The notes beneath the pieces are model-generated. The model saw only the letters and a list, made by a program, of their open reading frames with translations, searched no databases and was not told where the DNA came from. 64,000 bases of DNA, from contig DATMAG010000100.1 of the NCBI GenBank assembly GCA_035560235.1, positions 1 to 64,000 of the forward strand, given 5' to 3'. Numbering within the stretch: position 1 is the first letter of the stretch; the number at the start of each line of letters is the position of its first letter. The stretch is from DASRDU01 sp035560235 (lineage in GTDB: Bacteria; Acidobacteriota; Blastocatellia; RBC074). Positions 1-8,510 of this stretch are shown piece by piece. Both the position numbers and the translations under genes were made by a program.

Positions 1-810
1 GATGTACTGCGGGTTGTCAATCAGTTCGCGCATGATCGTTTTCATGCGCTCCTCAAACTGTCCGCGATATTTCGTCCCCGCCACCACCAGGCTCAGGTCG
101 AGCGCCAGAATGCGCTTGTCCATCAGGAAGGACGGAACCTCGCCGTTGATGATGCGCTGTGCGAGGCCTTCGACAATCGCCGTTTTGCCGACGCCCGGTT
201 CGCCAATCAGCACCGGATTGTTCTTGGTGCGGCGACAGAGAATCTGCACCACGCGGTCAATTTCGTTTTCGCGTCCGACGAGCGGATCAAGCTTGCCTTC
301 AAGCGCGGCTTCGGTCAGGTCGCGGCTGAATTCGTACAGGTGCGGCGTCTCCTTCTTCGCGTGCGCGTTGCGTTCAAGCCCGGCCTGACGCATCAGATCC
401 TGGCGAATGTCAGACAGGCGCAGCCCGCGTTCATAAAGAATTTCAGCGGCGATTGAATTCTCTTCGCGCAGCAGACCGAGCAGCAGATGCTCAGTGCCGA
501 TGTGGCGGTGATTGAGCCGCTCTGATTCCTCGGCGGCAAAGGCGAGGACGCGCTTGGCTTCGACCGAGAGCGGCAGGTCAACCGAGGTTGAGATGCGCTC
601 GCGCAGAATGGTGCGCCCCTCGATCTCCTTGCGAATCGCTTCAATGCTGGATTGTGAGCGATTGAAAAAGCGCGTGGCGAGGTGCTTGTCCTCGCGCATC
701 AGCCCGAGCAGGATATGCTCGGCTTCAATCTGCGACGCGCCGAACTGGCTCGCTTCATAGCGGGCAAAGAAGATGACACGGCGGGCTTTCTCTGTGTAAC
801 GTTCGAACAT
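1..810 (-). CDS. clpC: ATP-dependent Clp protease ATPase subunit ClpC, N-terminal part (gene cut by window edge)
   Basis: Translating the minus strand from the ATG at 810 gives an open frame of 270 codons running off the left edge. It begins MFERYTEKARRVIFFARYEA, the classic ClpC start. Two Clp-N repeats follow (AEHILLGLMRED near residue 25, TEHLLLGLLREE near residue 110). The first AAA+ module starts with DPLVGRENEIDRVVQIL and a Walker A loop GEPGVGKT. ClpC is a hexameric unfoldase that feeds substrates to ClpP and works with adaptors in protein quality control. The gene lies 109 nt downstream of lolD on the same strand and could be read from that promoter or its own. The second AAA+ module lies outside the window. 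Identity is secure. Confidence 0.95.
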   Translation of the reverse strand, partial: MFERYTEKARRVIFFARYEASQFGASQIEAEHILLGLMREDKHLATRFFNRSQSSIEAIRKEIEGRTILRERISTSVDLPLSVEAKRVLAFAAEESERLNHRHIGTEHLLLGLLREENSIAAEILYERGLRLSDIRQDLMRQAGLERNAHAKKETPHLYEFSRDLTEAALEGKLDPLVGRENEIDRVVQILCRRTKNNPVLIGEPGVGKTAIVEGLAQRIINGEVPSFLMDKRILALDLSLVVAGTKYRGQFEERMKTIMRELIDNPQYI

Positions 811-919
811 CCGGATTCCAGTTTCGCAATTGAGGGATCAGAGTTTCGCTCTTCGGGGTGGAACCTTTTGCAGCGCCGGGTTTCAGGCGGGAGCAACTCT
901 TTCGATGGCAGCAGGCAGA

Positions 920-1639
920 TCAGACGAGTTGCCCGTCTCTTAAATGCAGCACACGGTCACAGGCAGCGGCAAGTCTTTCGTTGTGCGTCACGATGACTGA
1001 AGTCAGCCCTTCAGTTTCGTGCAGGTGACGAATCAGCCCGCTGACTTCATCGCCGGTGCGCTGGTCGAGATTCCCTGTCGGTTCATCAGCCAGCAGCAGC
1101 ACCGGCCTTGTCACCAGCGCACGGGCCAGCGCCACCCGCTGACGTTCGCCGCCGGATAACTCACCGGGCCGATGTGCGGCCCGCGCAGCAAGCCCGACAC
1201 GTTGCAAAAGATCCTGAGCGCGCCATCGCGCTTCCCGCTTTGCCAGACCTCCGACCAGCAAAGGCATCATCACGTTTTCAAGCGCCGAAAATTCCGGCAG
1301 CAGATGATGGAACTGAAAGACAAAACCAATCTTTCCGTTGCGGAGGCGCGCCAAGTCTAGCTCAGTAAATTTAGCGATGTCAAACTGCTCTAAAATCACG
1401 CTTCCGGCGGTCGGAACATCGAGTCCGCCAAGCAGATGCAGCAGTGTTGATTTGCCCACGCCCGAAGCTCCGACGATGGCCACCAGTTCGCCGCGCCGCA
1501 CTTCCAGATTGAGGTTGCGAAACACCTCGACCGCCTCCACGCGCGCGGCAAAGACCTTCGTCAGCCCGACGGCGCGCAGCAGCACTTCATCAGCTTCAAT
1601 GCTGCCGGGCGGCGCGGTCTGTGGTTCGGGTTGTGGCAT
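920..1639 (-). CDS. lolD: Lipoprotein-releasing ABC transporter ATP-binding protein (LolD-like)
   Basis: This 239-residue ABC ATPase has Walker A GASGVGKS, the LolD/MacB-type signature LSGGERQRVALARAL and Walker B LLADEPTGNLD, followed by the switch His in VIVTHNE. These features place it in the MacB/FtsE/LolD group. LolD powers extraction of outer-membrane lipoproteins from the inner membrane, with LolC/E permeases. No permease is visible here; it could lie elsewhere. The start is the ATG at 1639. The gene is divergent from the transglutaminase-like gene, with only 27 nt between the two start codons, so their promoters must overlap the opposite gene or leader. A MacB-like exporter ATPase is the alternative reading. 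Confidence 0.85.
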   Translation of the reverse strand: MPQPEPQTAPPGSIEADEVLLRAVGLTKVFAARVEAVEVFRNLNLEVRRGELVAIVGASGVGKSTLLHLLGGLDVPTAGSVILEQFDIAKFTELDLARLRNGKIGFVFQFHHLLPEFSALENVMMPLLVGGLAKREARWRAQDLLQRVGLAARAAHRPGELSGGERQRVALARALVTRPVLLLADEPTGNLDQRTGDEVSGLIRHLHETEGLTSVIVTHNERLAAACDRVLHLRDGQLV

Positions 1640-1666
1640 AATTTTCCTCAGGGCAGGAGATCAGGC

Positions 1667-2137
1667 ATGCACATCGGACGACTGCTGAAATTTCATCGTT
1701 ACGCCTTCGCGCTCGAAAACTACCTGCTGCTGGCGCGCGTCATTCGCGCGGCGCTGCTTGTGCGTCGGCAGTTGCGCCACCTTGCCGGAAACGTCGCCAT
1801 CACACCGCAGTTGAAAGCCGCCCTGCCCGTCATTCCGCAGCTTTACCTTTCGCCGCAACCGCGCTGGCAGATTTCCGAGGCTGAAAAGATCGTGCGCTTT
1901 GCCGCCGCTGCCGTTGATTTTCCGGCGCGCTGGGGCATGTGCCTGCAACGGTCGCTGATTGCGTGGCGGCTGCTGAACGGTTACGGCATTCCTTCGCGCC
2001 TTTGCATCGGCATCAGCCGCGACGATCCGACTCACGGCCACGTCTGGGTCACGCGCATCAAGGACAACTGCGCGATTGCTGAAAGCAGCGATCCGCGCGA
2101 ACGCTTCACGCTGATCTATGCCTCGCCACTGCCATAA
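1667..2137 (+). CDS. Lasso-peptide B2-like transglutaminase-fold protein, stand-alone
   Basis: The 156-residue product resembles the Transglut_core3 / lasso-peptide B2 family of Cys-His-Asp proteases, which remove leader peptides. The diagnostic stretch is GMCLQRSLIAWRLLNGYGIP (catalytic Cys), then SRLCIGISRD and GHVWV (catalytic His). The acid may be the Asp just after, in RIKDN. The open frame extends upstream to 1631, but the ATG at 1667 is preferred because AGGAG lies 7 nt before it. No precursor peptide, RRE (B1) protein or adjacent cyclase is visible; the Cys-less asparagine-synthetase homologues are 31 kb away. It ends 1 nt before the convergent rRNA methyltransferase. The fold call is fairly firm; the substrate is unknown. 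Confidence 0.75.
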   Translation: MHIGRLLKFHRYAFALENYLLLARVIRAALLVRRQLRHLAGNVAITPQLKAALPVIPQLYLSPQPRWQISEAEKIVRFAAAAVDFPARWGMCLQRSLIAWRLLNGYGIPSRLCIGISRDDPTHGHVWVTRIKDNCAIAESSDPRERFTLIYASPLP

Positions 2138-2138
2138 T

Positions 2139-3365
2139 TCAGACGACGTGCAGCACGACACATTTCAAATAATAAGTCTCCGGCACAGTCAGCAGAATCG
2201 GATGATCGCGGCTCTGCGTGCGCTTTTCAATCACCTGCACGGCGCGCCCGGCGTCGCGCGCTGCATCCGCGAGCATCTCCAGAAACAAATGTTCACCGAC
2301 GTGATATGAACAGGAACAGGTCATCAGCACACCGCCCGGTCTGAGCAGGCGCATCGCCCGCAGGTTGATTTCCTTGTAACCGCGCAGCGCCGCTTCGACC
2401 GCGCCGCGATTTTTGGCAAAGGCAGGCGGGTCAAGCACGATGGTATCGAACTGCTCGCCGGCTTCGTCGTAATCGCGCAGCCGGTCAAAAACATTTGCCG
2501 CGATGAATTCAACGTTCGTGATGCCATTCAGTTCGGCGTTGCGTCCGGCGCGTTCAATCGCGGCTTCGGAAATATCAAGCGCCGTCACTTCGTTGCAGAC
2601 TCTGGCCAGGTGCAGCGCGAACGAACCGTGAAAGCTGAAGCAGTCGAGTCCGCGCCCGCTGCCGTAACGCATCGCGGCAGCGCGGTTCTCACGCTGATCC
2701 AGAAAGGCTCCCGTCTTCTGCCCGCCAGCCAGATCAACCAGAAAGCGGATGCCGTTTTCGGTGATGAAGAACTCTTCGGTTGTGGTCTGAATGGCTTCTG
2801 CAGCTTCGGGCTTTCCGGCTTCGTAAAGCACGCGACTGAGCAGCGGCAGGCCTTCGAGCTGCCGCACCTTTGCATCGTTGCGTTCGACGATCAGACGCGG
2901 GCTGAACTCTTCAACAAGCAGGCTCACCCACATTTCCTTGAGCGCATCCATCCCGCGTGTCAGAGTCTGAATGACAAAGGCATCGCCGTAACGATCAATG
3001 ATCAGGCCGGGCAGCAGATCGCCTTCAGCGTGAACCACGCGGTAAGCGTCAGTGTCGCTGACGACGCGCTCGCGCCACGCGCTCGCCGCCCGCAGGCGTT
3101 CGCGCCAGAACCCGCGACTGATTTCCGTCTCTTCGAAGGCGAGCAGGCGCAGTGTGATTTCCGATTCGGCGCCGTAATGCGCCAGGGCCACAAAATGCCC
3201 GCGCTTGTCGGTCACGCGCACAACAGCGCCACTCGCGGCCCTGGGGCGCGTGATAACATCGCTGCGATAGATCCAGAGGTGTCCGGCGCGGGCGCGCTCA
3301 ACTCCTTTCGGAGAAATCACCGCTGCGGGCAGTTTCACCGGCTCTCTCTCTTGACTGTCATTCAT
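2139..3365 (-). CDS. rlmI: Class I SAM-dependent rRNA (cytosine-C5) methyltransferase, RlmI-like
   Basis: The 408-residue protein has an N-terminal PUA-like RNA-binding region (AVISPKGVERARAGHLWIYR), a central segment with VVHAEGDLLPGLIIDRYGD, and a Rossmann methyltransferase domain. Landmarks are FLDQRENR, GLDCFSFHGSFALHLAR (SAM site), VLDPPAFAKNR and the cysteine motif LMTCSCSYHV, which supplies the catalytic Cys of m5C enzymes. This order matches RlmI/YccW, which methylates C1962 of 23S rRNA in E. coli. Length matches the family. It is convergent with the B2-like gene (stops 1 nt apart). The exact target nucleotide is inferred. Confidence 0.9.
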   Translation of the reverse strand: MNDSQEREPVKLPAAVISPKGVERARAGHLWIYRSDVITRPRAASGAVVRVTDKRGHFVALAHYGAESEITLRLLAFEETEISRGFWRERLRAASAWRERVVSDTDAYRVVHAEGDLLPGLIIDRYGDAFVIQTLTRGMDALKEMWVSLLVEEFSPRLIVERNDAKVRQLEGLPLLSRVLYEAGKPEAAEAIQTTTEEFFITENGIRFLVDLAGGQKTGAFLDQRENRAAAMRYGSGRGLDCFSFHGSFALHLARVCNEVTALDISEAAIERAGRNAELNGITNVEFIAANVFDRLRDYDEAGEQFDTIVLDPPAFAKNRGAVEAALRGYKEINLRAMRLLRPGGVLMTCSCSYHVGEHLFLEMLADAARDAGRAVQVIEKRTQSRDHPILLTVPETYYLKCVVLHVV

Positions 3366-3463
3366 AAAGTGTGAAGGATGAACGGCGAGCAGCCTGCTGC
3401 TGCGGTTCGTTCATCTTTTGCCATTCATACTGCATCGGATAGAACTATTCAACTGGTCGTTCA

Positions 3464-3976
3464 ATGTACGATTCGCCCCGTCACGCCTGGATCCGGCTGG
3501 AATCAGATTCCGGCGACCGCGCTGCCGGTCTGCTGCGCGCGCTGGCTGCGCTGGTTGCCGCTGATCTGCGTCTCACCGCAGTCTCCTCAATTTATGAAAC
3601 CGAAGCGGCGGATTTTCCTGATCAGCCGAAATCGCTGAGTCTCGTGGCGGCGGCGACGGCCCGCAGGCTGGAGCCTTTCTCGCTGCTCAATTTCTGTCTG
3701 GCGGCTGAAACGCGGCTCGGACGGCAGCGGATGACAGGGAGCGGCGAGCGCCCGGTCAGCATCGAACTGCTGATGCTGGACGATGTCATTGCTGAAGAAT
3801 TTCGCGACGGCATCGAACTGGTGCTGCCACATCCGCTGCTGCACCTGCGGCGCTCGGTGCTGACGCCGCTGGCTGAAATCGCGCCGCATCTCAAACATCC
3901 GGTCCTCGGTGAAACGATGTCACATCTGCTTGGCGCGGTGCGCGATCAGTCGAAAGTGCTGATCTATCGCCCGTGA
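3464..3976 (+). CDS. folK: FolK-like (HPPK) protein with substituted catalytic residues
   Basis: At 170 residues this matches HPPK, the pyrophosphokinase of folate synthesis. The fold is recognisable from AVSSIYETE, LLNFCLAAET, LPHPLLHLRRSVLTPLAEIAPHL and the closing HP. The neighbourhood folK-panB-panC is a known gene order (E. coli has it too). The active site is eroded: the usual RWGPR-x2-DLD motif reads GSGERPVSIE, so the two Mg-binding Asp become Ser and Glu, and the N-terminal GSNLGD turn reads ESDSGD. It may be inactive, repurposed, or complemented by another folK. The ATG at 3464 fits the family start. Family assignment is good; catalytic function is doubtful. Confidence 0.75.
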   Translation: MYDSPRHAWIRLESDSGDRAAGLLRALAALVAADLRLTAVSSIYETEAADFPDQPKSLSLVAAATARRLEPFSLLNFCLAAETRLGRQRMTGSGERPVSIELLMLDDVIAEEFRDGIELVLPHPLLHLRRSVLTPLAEIAPHLKHPVLGETMSHLLGAVRDQSKVLIYRP

Positions 3977-4042
3977 TTGCAATGATCATCGCGGGCGATA
4001 TAATTGCCTTTGACTTTCACCACCGGCGCTGGCAGGCCTTCA

Positions 4043-4984
4043 ATGAGTCACATTCCTGAAAAACCTGATTCGTCCTCACCCGCTGCTCGTCATCCCGAAG
4101 CTGAAAAGGTCACGATTCCCGCGCTGCGGGATTACAAACAGCAGCAGCGCAAAATCGTGATGCTCACGGCTTACGATTACCCGACCGCGCGGCTGGCCGA
4201 TGAGGCCGGAGTCGAGATCATTCTGGTCGGTGACAGTCTGGCCAACACGGCGCTCGGTTATGACAACACGCTGCCGGTGACGATTGATGAAATGCTCGTC
4301 GCCACGCGCGCTGTCAGGCGCGGAGTTCGCCGGGCGCTGATCGTCGGCGATCTGCCGTTCGGCACCTTTCAGGCCGGACGCGACGAAGCGATTCGCGCCG
4401 CGCTGCGCTTCGTCAAGGAAGGCGGGGCCGATGCCGTCAAGCTCGAAGGCGGGCGGCAGCGGCTCGCGCTCGTGCGGCAGCTGGTTGAAAACGGCATTCC
4501 GGTGATGGGCCACATCGGCCTGACGCCGCAGTCGGTGCTGCAGATGGGCGGGTACAAACTGCAGGGCCGGACGCTCGCCGATGCGCGGCAACTGATTGAC
4601 GATGCGCTCTCGCTTGAAGCCGCCGGAGCCTTTGCCATTGTGCTTGAAGTCATCCCGTCCGCGCTCGGTCGCCTGATCACCCGGCAGTTGAAGATTCCGA
4701 CCATCGGCATCGGCGCGGGGCCGCACACCGACGCACAGGTGCTGGTGATGAATGATCTGATCGGCCTGACTTTTGGCAAAAGCGCGAAATTCGTGCGCCG
4801 CTACGCTGACGTGCGAACGACGATCAGTGAGGCGATCAGAAATTTCGCTGCCGACGTGCGCAGTCACAATTACCCGTCAGCGCAGGAATCCTACGATGTC
4901 TCGCGCGCAGTCGCTGAACAGCTTGAACGGCTGACGGCGCAGACGGATGAGGATGAGGATGGTTATGTTTTCTACGCTGAGTGA
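4043..4984 (+). CDS. panB: 3-methyl-2-oxobutanoate hydroxymethyltransferase (PanB)
   Basis: PanB makes ketopantoate from alpha-ketoisovalerate and methylene-tetrahydrofolate, the first step of pantothenate synthesis. Seen here are KIVMLTAYDYPTARLADEAG, the metal-site loop ILVGDSLAN, GADAVKLEGG, VMGHIGLTPQS and the catalytic-Glu segment FAIVLEVIP, then TIGIGAGPHTDAQVLVMNDL. The frame is open back to a TTG at 4004; I chose ATG 4043 (MSHIPEKP), giving 313 residues. The acidic C-terminal tail after residue 285 is longer than usual. It sits between the folK-like gene and panC, and the three are probably co-transcribed. Confident. Confidence 0.96.
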   Translation: MSHIPEKPDSSSPAARHPEAEKVTIPALRDYKQQQRKIVMLTAYDYPTARLADEAGVEIILVGDSLANTALGYDNTLPVTIDEMLVATRAVRRGVRRALIVGDLPFGTFQAGRDEAIRAALRFVKEGGADAVKLEGGRQRLALVRQLVENGIPVMGHIGLTPQSVLQMGGYKLQGRTLADARQLIDDALSLEAAGAFAIVLEVIPSALGRLITRQLKIPTIGIGAGPHTDAQVLVMNDLIGLTFGKSAKFVRRYADVRTTISEAIRNFAADVRSHNYPSAQESYDVSRAVAEQLERLTAQTDEDEDGYVFYAE

Positions 4985-5092
4985 GGGATGACGAGCTGCC
5001 AGCCTGTCGTGATCCTCAGATCAGCGTCCCTGAACATTCAGCGTAGTCTGTCAGTCACCGCAGGTCGGCAGCTTTCGCATATCGAGGTCATT

Positions 5093-5980
5093 ATGGAAAT
5101 CGTCACACGCGCTGCACGCATGCAGTCACTCGTCGAGAAACTGGCCGAAGAAGTGAAGCCTGTCGGCTTTGTTCCGACGATGGGCGCGCTGCACGAAGGC
5201 CATCTGTCACTCGTGCGTGAAGCCCGGCGAATGACTGATGCGGTCATCGTTTCAATCTTCGTCAATCCGACGCAGTTCGGCGAGGGCGAGGACTTCAGCC
5301 GTTACCCGCGCGACCTCGCGCGCGATGCCGACACGCTCACGCCGCTCGGCGTTGATTACATCTTCGCGCCCGGCGTCGAAGAGATCTATCCCCGCAACTT
5401 CTCAACGTTCGTCAATGTCGAGGGACTCAGTGATCAGCTCGAAGGCGCCGCGCGGCCCGGCCATTTTCGCGGCGTCACGACTGTGCTGATGATCCTTTTC
5501 AACATCATCCGCCCGAAGTTCGTTTTTATGGGCCAGAAGGACGCGCAGCAGGTAGTGATTGTGCGCAAGATGGTGCGCGACCTGCATCTGCCGGTCGAGA
5601 TCGTCGTCTGTCCGACAGTACGCGAAGCGGACGGTCTGGCGCTCTCGTCGCGCAACAAATACCTTTCACCCGAGGAGCGCCGCGCCGCGCCCGTGCTGTT
5701 TCGTTCGCTCAGAAAGGCCGAAGAACTTTTCGCTGACGGCGAACGCAGCGCCCGGCGCCTCATTCGCGCCATGGAAAAGGAGCTTCAGCGCGAACCGCTG
5801 GCCAGAGCTGATTACATTGCCGTCACCGACACTGAACGCCTGTCACCGCTTGACGATCTCAGCCACCGCTCGGCGCTTGTGTCACTGGCCGTTCGCTTCG
5901 GCACAACCCGGCTGATTGACAACGTGATCCTGAACGACGAGGACTTCAAATCAAAAAGCGGCAGGCTGAAGCTGGGGTAA
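5093..5980 (+). CDS. panC: Pantothenate synthetase (PanC)
   Basis: PanC joins pantoate and beta-alanine using ATP. The 295-residue protein shows the HIGH-type motif in GFVPTMGALHEGHLSLVREAR, FVNPTQFGEGEDFSRYPRD, FRGVTTVLMILFNIIRP, FMGQKDAQQVVIVRKMV and the KMSKS-like LALSSRNKYLS. The frame continues upstream to 4988, but homology begins at the ATG at 5093. It lies 108 nt after panB and completes the pantothenate pair. It is followed by about 250 bp without a gene before the NlpC/P60 gene. Confidence 0.97.
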   Translation: MEIVTRAARMQSLVEKLAEEVKPVGFVPTMGALHEGHLSLVREARRMTDAVIVSIFVNPTQFGEGEDFSRYPRDLARDADTLTPLGVDYIFAPGVEEIYPRNFSTFVNVEGLSDQLEGAARPGHFRGVTTVLMILFNIIRPKFVFMGQKDAQQVVIVRKMVRDLHLPVEIVVCPTVREADGLALSSRNKYLSPEERRAAPVLFRSLRKAEELFADGERSARRLIRAMEKELQREPLARADYIAVTDTERLSPLDDLSHRSALVSLAVRFGTTRLIDNVILNDEDFKSKSGRLKLG

Positions 5981-6233
5981 TCTGATCCGTTCCGATCCGT
6001 CGCATCGGTTTCATCAGTGTTCCATTCTCTTTCAGGCATTCTCCTGGAATCGCCACTCAACCCGCAGCCTCGACAACCTGCTGATTTCAGTATTGCCTTT
6101 TCAAAGCTTCGTCAGGCATGCTTTGCCCGCTGCGGTCGTGATTTGGCGTTCCTCCTGCCGATGCGATGAATCAGAAATGATGGTTGCCCCTGCCTGGTAA
6201 AAACAGAAACTGACTGCCGGAGAAGGTTGATTT

Positions 6234-7037
6234 ATGCGAAAGCTCCTGCTGCCCATTCTGATTTGCCTGCTCTGCGCTGTGGCTCTGCCTGCTGTTTACG
6301 CACAGAGTCAGGATCATCCGGCCTCGCGTCCGCGTCAGATTGAAAAACATACGCCGGACGAAAACACGCCAGCGCCCGCAACCGGCACAGCCAGCAAAAG
6401 CAGAACCGTTCCTCAACTGACCAGCCAGCTCATTGATGAGTCGGCGGAGAGCAGTCTGACGGTCTTCAACAACCGGAAGCTCATCGCTCAGCAGCTCGAT
6501 TCGCTCAATCTGATGTTTCCGTTCGCGGTGTCAGAGCGCTTGTTCGTTTCGCTTGAGAGCAAGATCGGAGTGCCGTACCGCTACAACGGCAACGATGATT
6601 CCGGGTATGACTGTTCGGGTCTGGTGTGGCGGGTCTTTCAGGAGGCGGGACTCGGTTTCGAGCGTTCGTCAGCGCGCAGTTACTGGGAAAACTTTCCGGA
6701 AGCGACTGAAGAAGAATCGCGGATGTTCGGCACGCTCGTCTTCTTCAATGATCTCGGCCACGTCGGCATCGTGCGCGACGGCAGTTCGTTCTATCACGCT
6801 TCGCGTTCTCAGGGAGTCATTCTGTCGCCGCTCAATGGTTACTGGGGCAGCCGCATTACCGGCTTCCGGCGCATTCCCTTTTCGATGACCGCCACTCGCA
6901 GCCTTCAGGTGGAAAAGCCCGAGAGCGGCGAACTGATTGATGCGACCGACCTGCCTGAACCATCAGTCAATGCCACTGGACCCAAAGGCAAAAAAGGCAA
7001 AGCGCAGTCTGTTCAGAAGGAACATTTCAGACGCTGA
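6234..7037 (+). CDS. Secreted NlpC/P60-family cell-wall hydrolase
   Basis: A 267-residue exported protein: the N-terminus MRKLLLPILICLLCAVALPA followed by VYAQ is a signal peptide with a probable cleavage after AYA/VYA. Residues 100-215 form an NlpC/P60 domain with the catalytic Cys in GYDCSGLVWRVF, His in LGHVGIV and a second polar/His position in SFYHASRSQG. Such enzymes cleave peptidoglycan stem peptides in the periplasm. The low-complexity Lys/Pro-rich tail (GPKGKKGKAQ) is not part of the domain. A GAGAAGG ribosome site precedes the ATG. It stands alone, with a decayed hydrolase downstream. Confidence 0.88.
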   Translation: MRKLLLPILICLLCAVALPAVYAQSQDHPASRPRQIEKHTPDENTPAPATGTASKSRTVPQLTSQLIDESAESSLTVFNNRKLIAQQLDSLNLMFPFAVSERLFVSLESKIGVPYRYNGNDDSGYDCSGLVWRVFQEAGLGFERSSARSYWENFPEATEEESRMFGTLVFFNDLGHVGIVRDGSSFYHASRSQGVILSPLNGYWGSRITGFRRIPFSMTATRSLQVEKPESGELIDATDLPEPSVNATGPKGKKGKAQSVQKEHFRR

Positions 7038-7078
7038 GCTGCTGACAGCGTCCTTTTCAATCCCGGACAAAAGCCGCT

Positions 7079-7222
7079 ATGATCCAGACTCTGATCGTCG
7101 CCCCGCTGTTTGTTCTGATTCTGCTCTCCTGTTTCATCGCTTCGTCTGACAAAGCCTCTGCCGCTTCATCTCAGAAAGCCGATCTGCGGAACTGGAAAAG
7201 GATGTCCGGCACTCAATTCTGA
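7079..7222 (+). other. Short signal-peptide-like open frame (47 codons) ahead of a hydrolase remnant
   Basis: From the ATG at 7079 a 47-codon frame encodes MIQTLIVAPLFVLILLSC, a convincing lipoprotein or secretion leader, then ASSDKASAASSQ and a stop. The stop overlaps an ATG of the next frame (TGATG at 7220-7224). The downstream frame is an epoxide-hydrolase C-terminus that reads upstream past that ATG in a different frame, so this looks like fused debris more than a real lipoprotein. I cannot rule out that it is translated. Confidence 0.3.
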
Positions 7223-7665
7223 TGGTGCTTTATTACGCGTCGGGCGACGCGCCTGCCGCAGAGCGTTTCACCGGATTCTTTGATTGCGGCAGCGGGATGC
7301 TGAGTTCATACGCTCTGCCGAAAAAGCTGCCCGCGTGGATTCAGGACGAAGACCTGGATTTTTACGTGCAGCAGGTCAGGGAGTCAGGCTTTCGCGGCCC
7401 GCTCAACTGGTATCGCAACATTGATCGCAACTGGAAGGCAGGCGCGGCGATGCCTGACGCAAAACTGACTCAGCCCGCTCTGTTCATCGCCGGAGAACAC
7501 GATGTCGTCGTCGCCGGATTCGCCAAAAGCGCTTATGAGCGGCTGGAAGAGAATATGCCGCAACCTGGAAAGAAGGCCCTGATCCCGGGCAAAGGACACT
7601 GGATTCAGCAGAAGAGTCCAGCCGAAGCAAACCGGCTGATGATTGAATTTCTCAAGGGCCTGTAA
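7150..7665 (+). pseudogene. C-terminal remnant of an epoxide-hydrolase-like alpha/beta hydrolase
   Basis: The frame after a TGA at 7147 encodes AELEKDVRHSILMVLYYASG, then LDFYVQQVRESGFRGPLNWY and RNIDRNW, PALFIAGEHDVVV (acid residue) and a GKGHWIQQ catalytic-His loop. This is the cap and C-terminal half of soluble-epoxide-hydrolase-type enzymes. The N-terminal half with the oxyanion hole and nucleophile Asp is absent, so it cannot be an active hydrolase. The first in-frame ATG (7222) lies inside the conserved region, which argues for truncation and not an alternative start. No transposon is visible at the break. Confidence 0.75.
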
Positions 7666-7778
7666 CAATGCGATAACCTGTCAGGCACTCACCTGGACAA
7701 CAATAGCTGTATTGCTGTAAATATTACTTGTCAGTCTGATAGCACTGTTATCTTTCATCAGGTTTCACTTTCCCGATC

Positions 7779-8510
7779 ATGGCGCTCAAAAAAGAAAACT
7801 GTCTGGCGTTGTATGGCGGGATTGATCCGCGCGAGTTGCCATCATATACCCTGCCGGAAGCAGCGCATCATACAGGCGTTCCACTGCCAACGCTGCGCAC
7901 CTGGACAGAAGGACGCACTTATAAAACTGAAACCGGGAATAAGCGGATCAAACCTGTTATCCTGCGGCCTGATCCAGGGGAATCTCTTCTCTCCTTTACC
8001 AATCTGGTTGAGGCTCATGTCCTCAACGCAATCCGCCGTCACCATCAGATTCCGATGTACAAGGTCAGAGCAGCTCTGGATTATCTTGAGAAAAAGTTCA
8101 GTTCAAGACACCCTTTGGCTGAAGAGGACTTTCAGACCGATGGCGTAGATCTGTTCGTTGAGCGGTTTGGCGCCCTGATCAATGTTTCTCAGCATGGACA
8201 GCTGGCCATGCAAAAGCTGCTTGAACTTTATCTTAAGCGTATTGAAAGAGACGAATCAGGATTCGCGCGCCGACTTTATCCCTTTGTCAGGAAACGATCA
8301 ATGGAGGTCACATCAGAAGAGCCGCGCATCATCGTGATTGATCCCTTTGTTTCTTTTGGCAGACCGATTATCCGCGGCACAGGGATTTCAACTTCAGTCA
8401 TTGCCGGACGTTTCAATGCCGGTGAAGGGATCAATGATCTGGCAGATGACTACAACCTCAGCCAAATGCAGATTGAAGAGGCGCTCCGTTTCGAAAGCAA
8501 GGCAGCCTGA
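7779..8510 (+). CDS. DUF433-containing antitoxin (VapB45-like) of a type II toxin-antitoxin pair
   Basis: The 243-residue protein has an N-terminal MerR-like helix-turn-helix region (YTLPEAAHHTGVPLPTLRTW, residues 22-41), a middle helical region, and a C-terminal DUF433 domain (residues 185-240: IDPFVSFGRPIIRGTGIST, then VIAGRFNAGEGINDLADDY). DUF433 proteins are antitoxins paired with PIN-like toxins. The downstream toxin frame overlaps its 3' end, implying coupled translation. The HTH suggests autoregulation from the AT-richer segment at 7700-7778. Pairing is strong; neutralisation is inferred. Confidence 0.82.
   Translation: MALKKENCLALYGGIDPRELPSYTLPEAAHHTGVPLPTLRTWTEGRTYKTETGNKRIKPVILRPDPGESLLSFTNLVEAHVLNAIRRHHQIPMYKVRAALDYLEKKFSSRHPLAEEDFQTDGVDLFVERFGALINVSQHGQLAMQKLLELYLKRIERDESGFARRLYPFVRKRSMEVTSEEPRIIVIDPFVSFGRPIIRGTGISTSVIAGRFNAGEGINDLADDYNLSQMQIEEALRFESKAA

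Noticed and set aside
3378..3638. A separate gene ahead of folK
   Set aside because: It overlaps folK in another frame, has no family features, and codon composition follows folK's frame.
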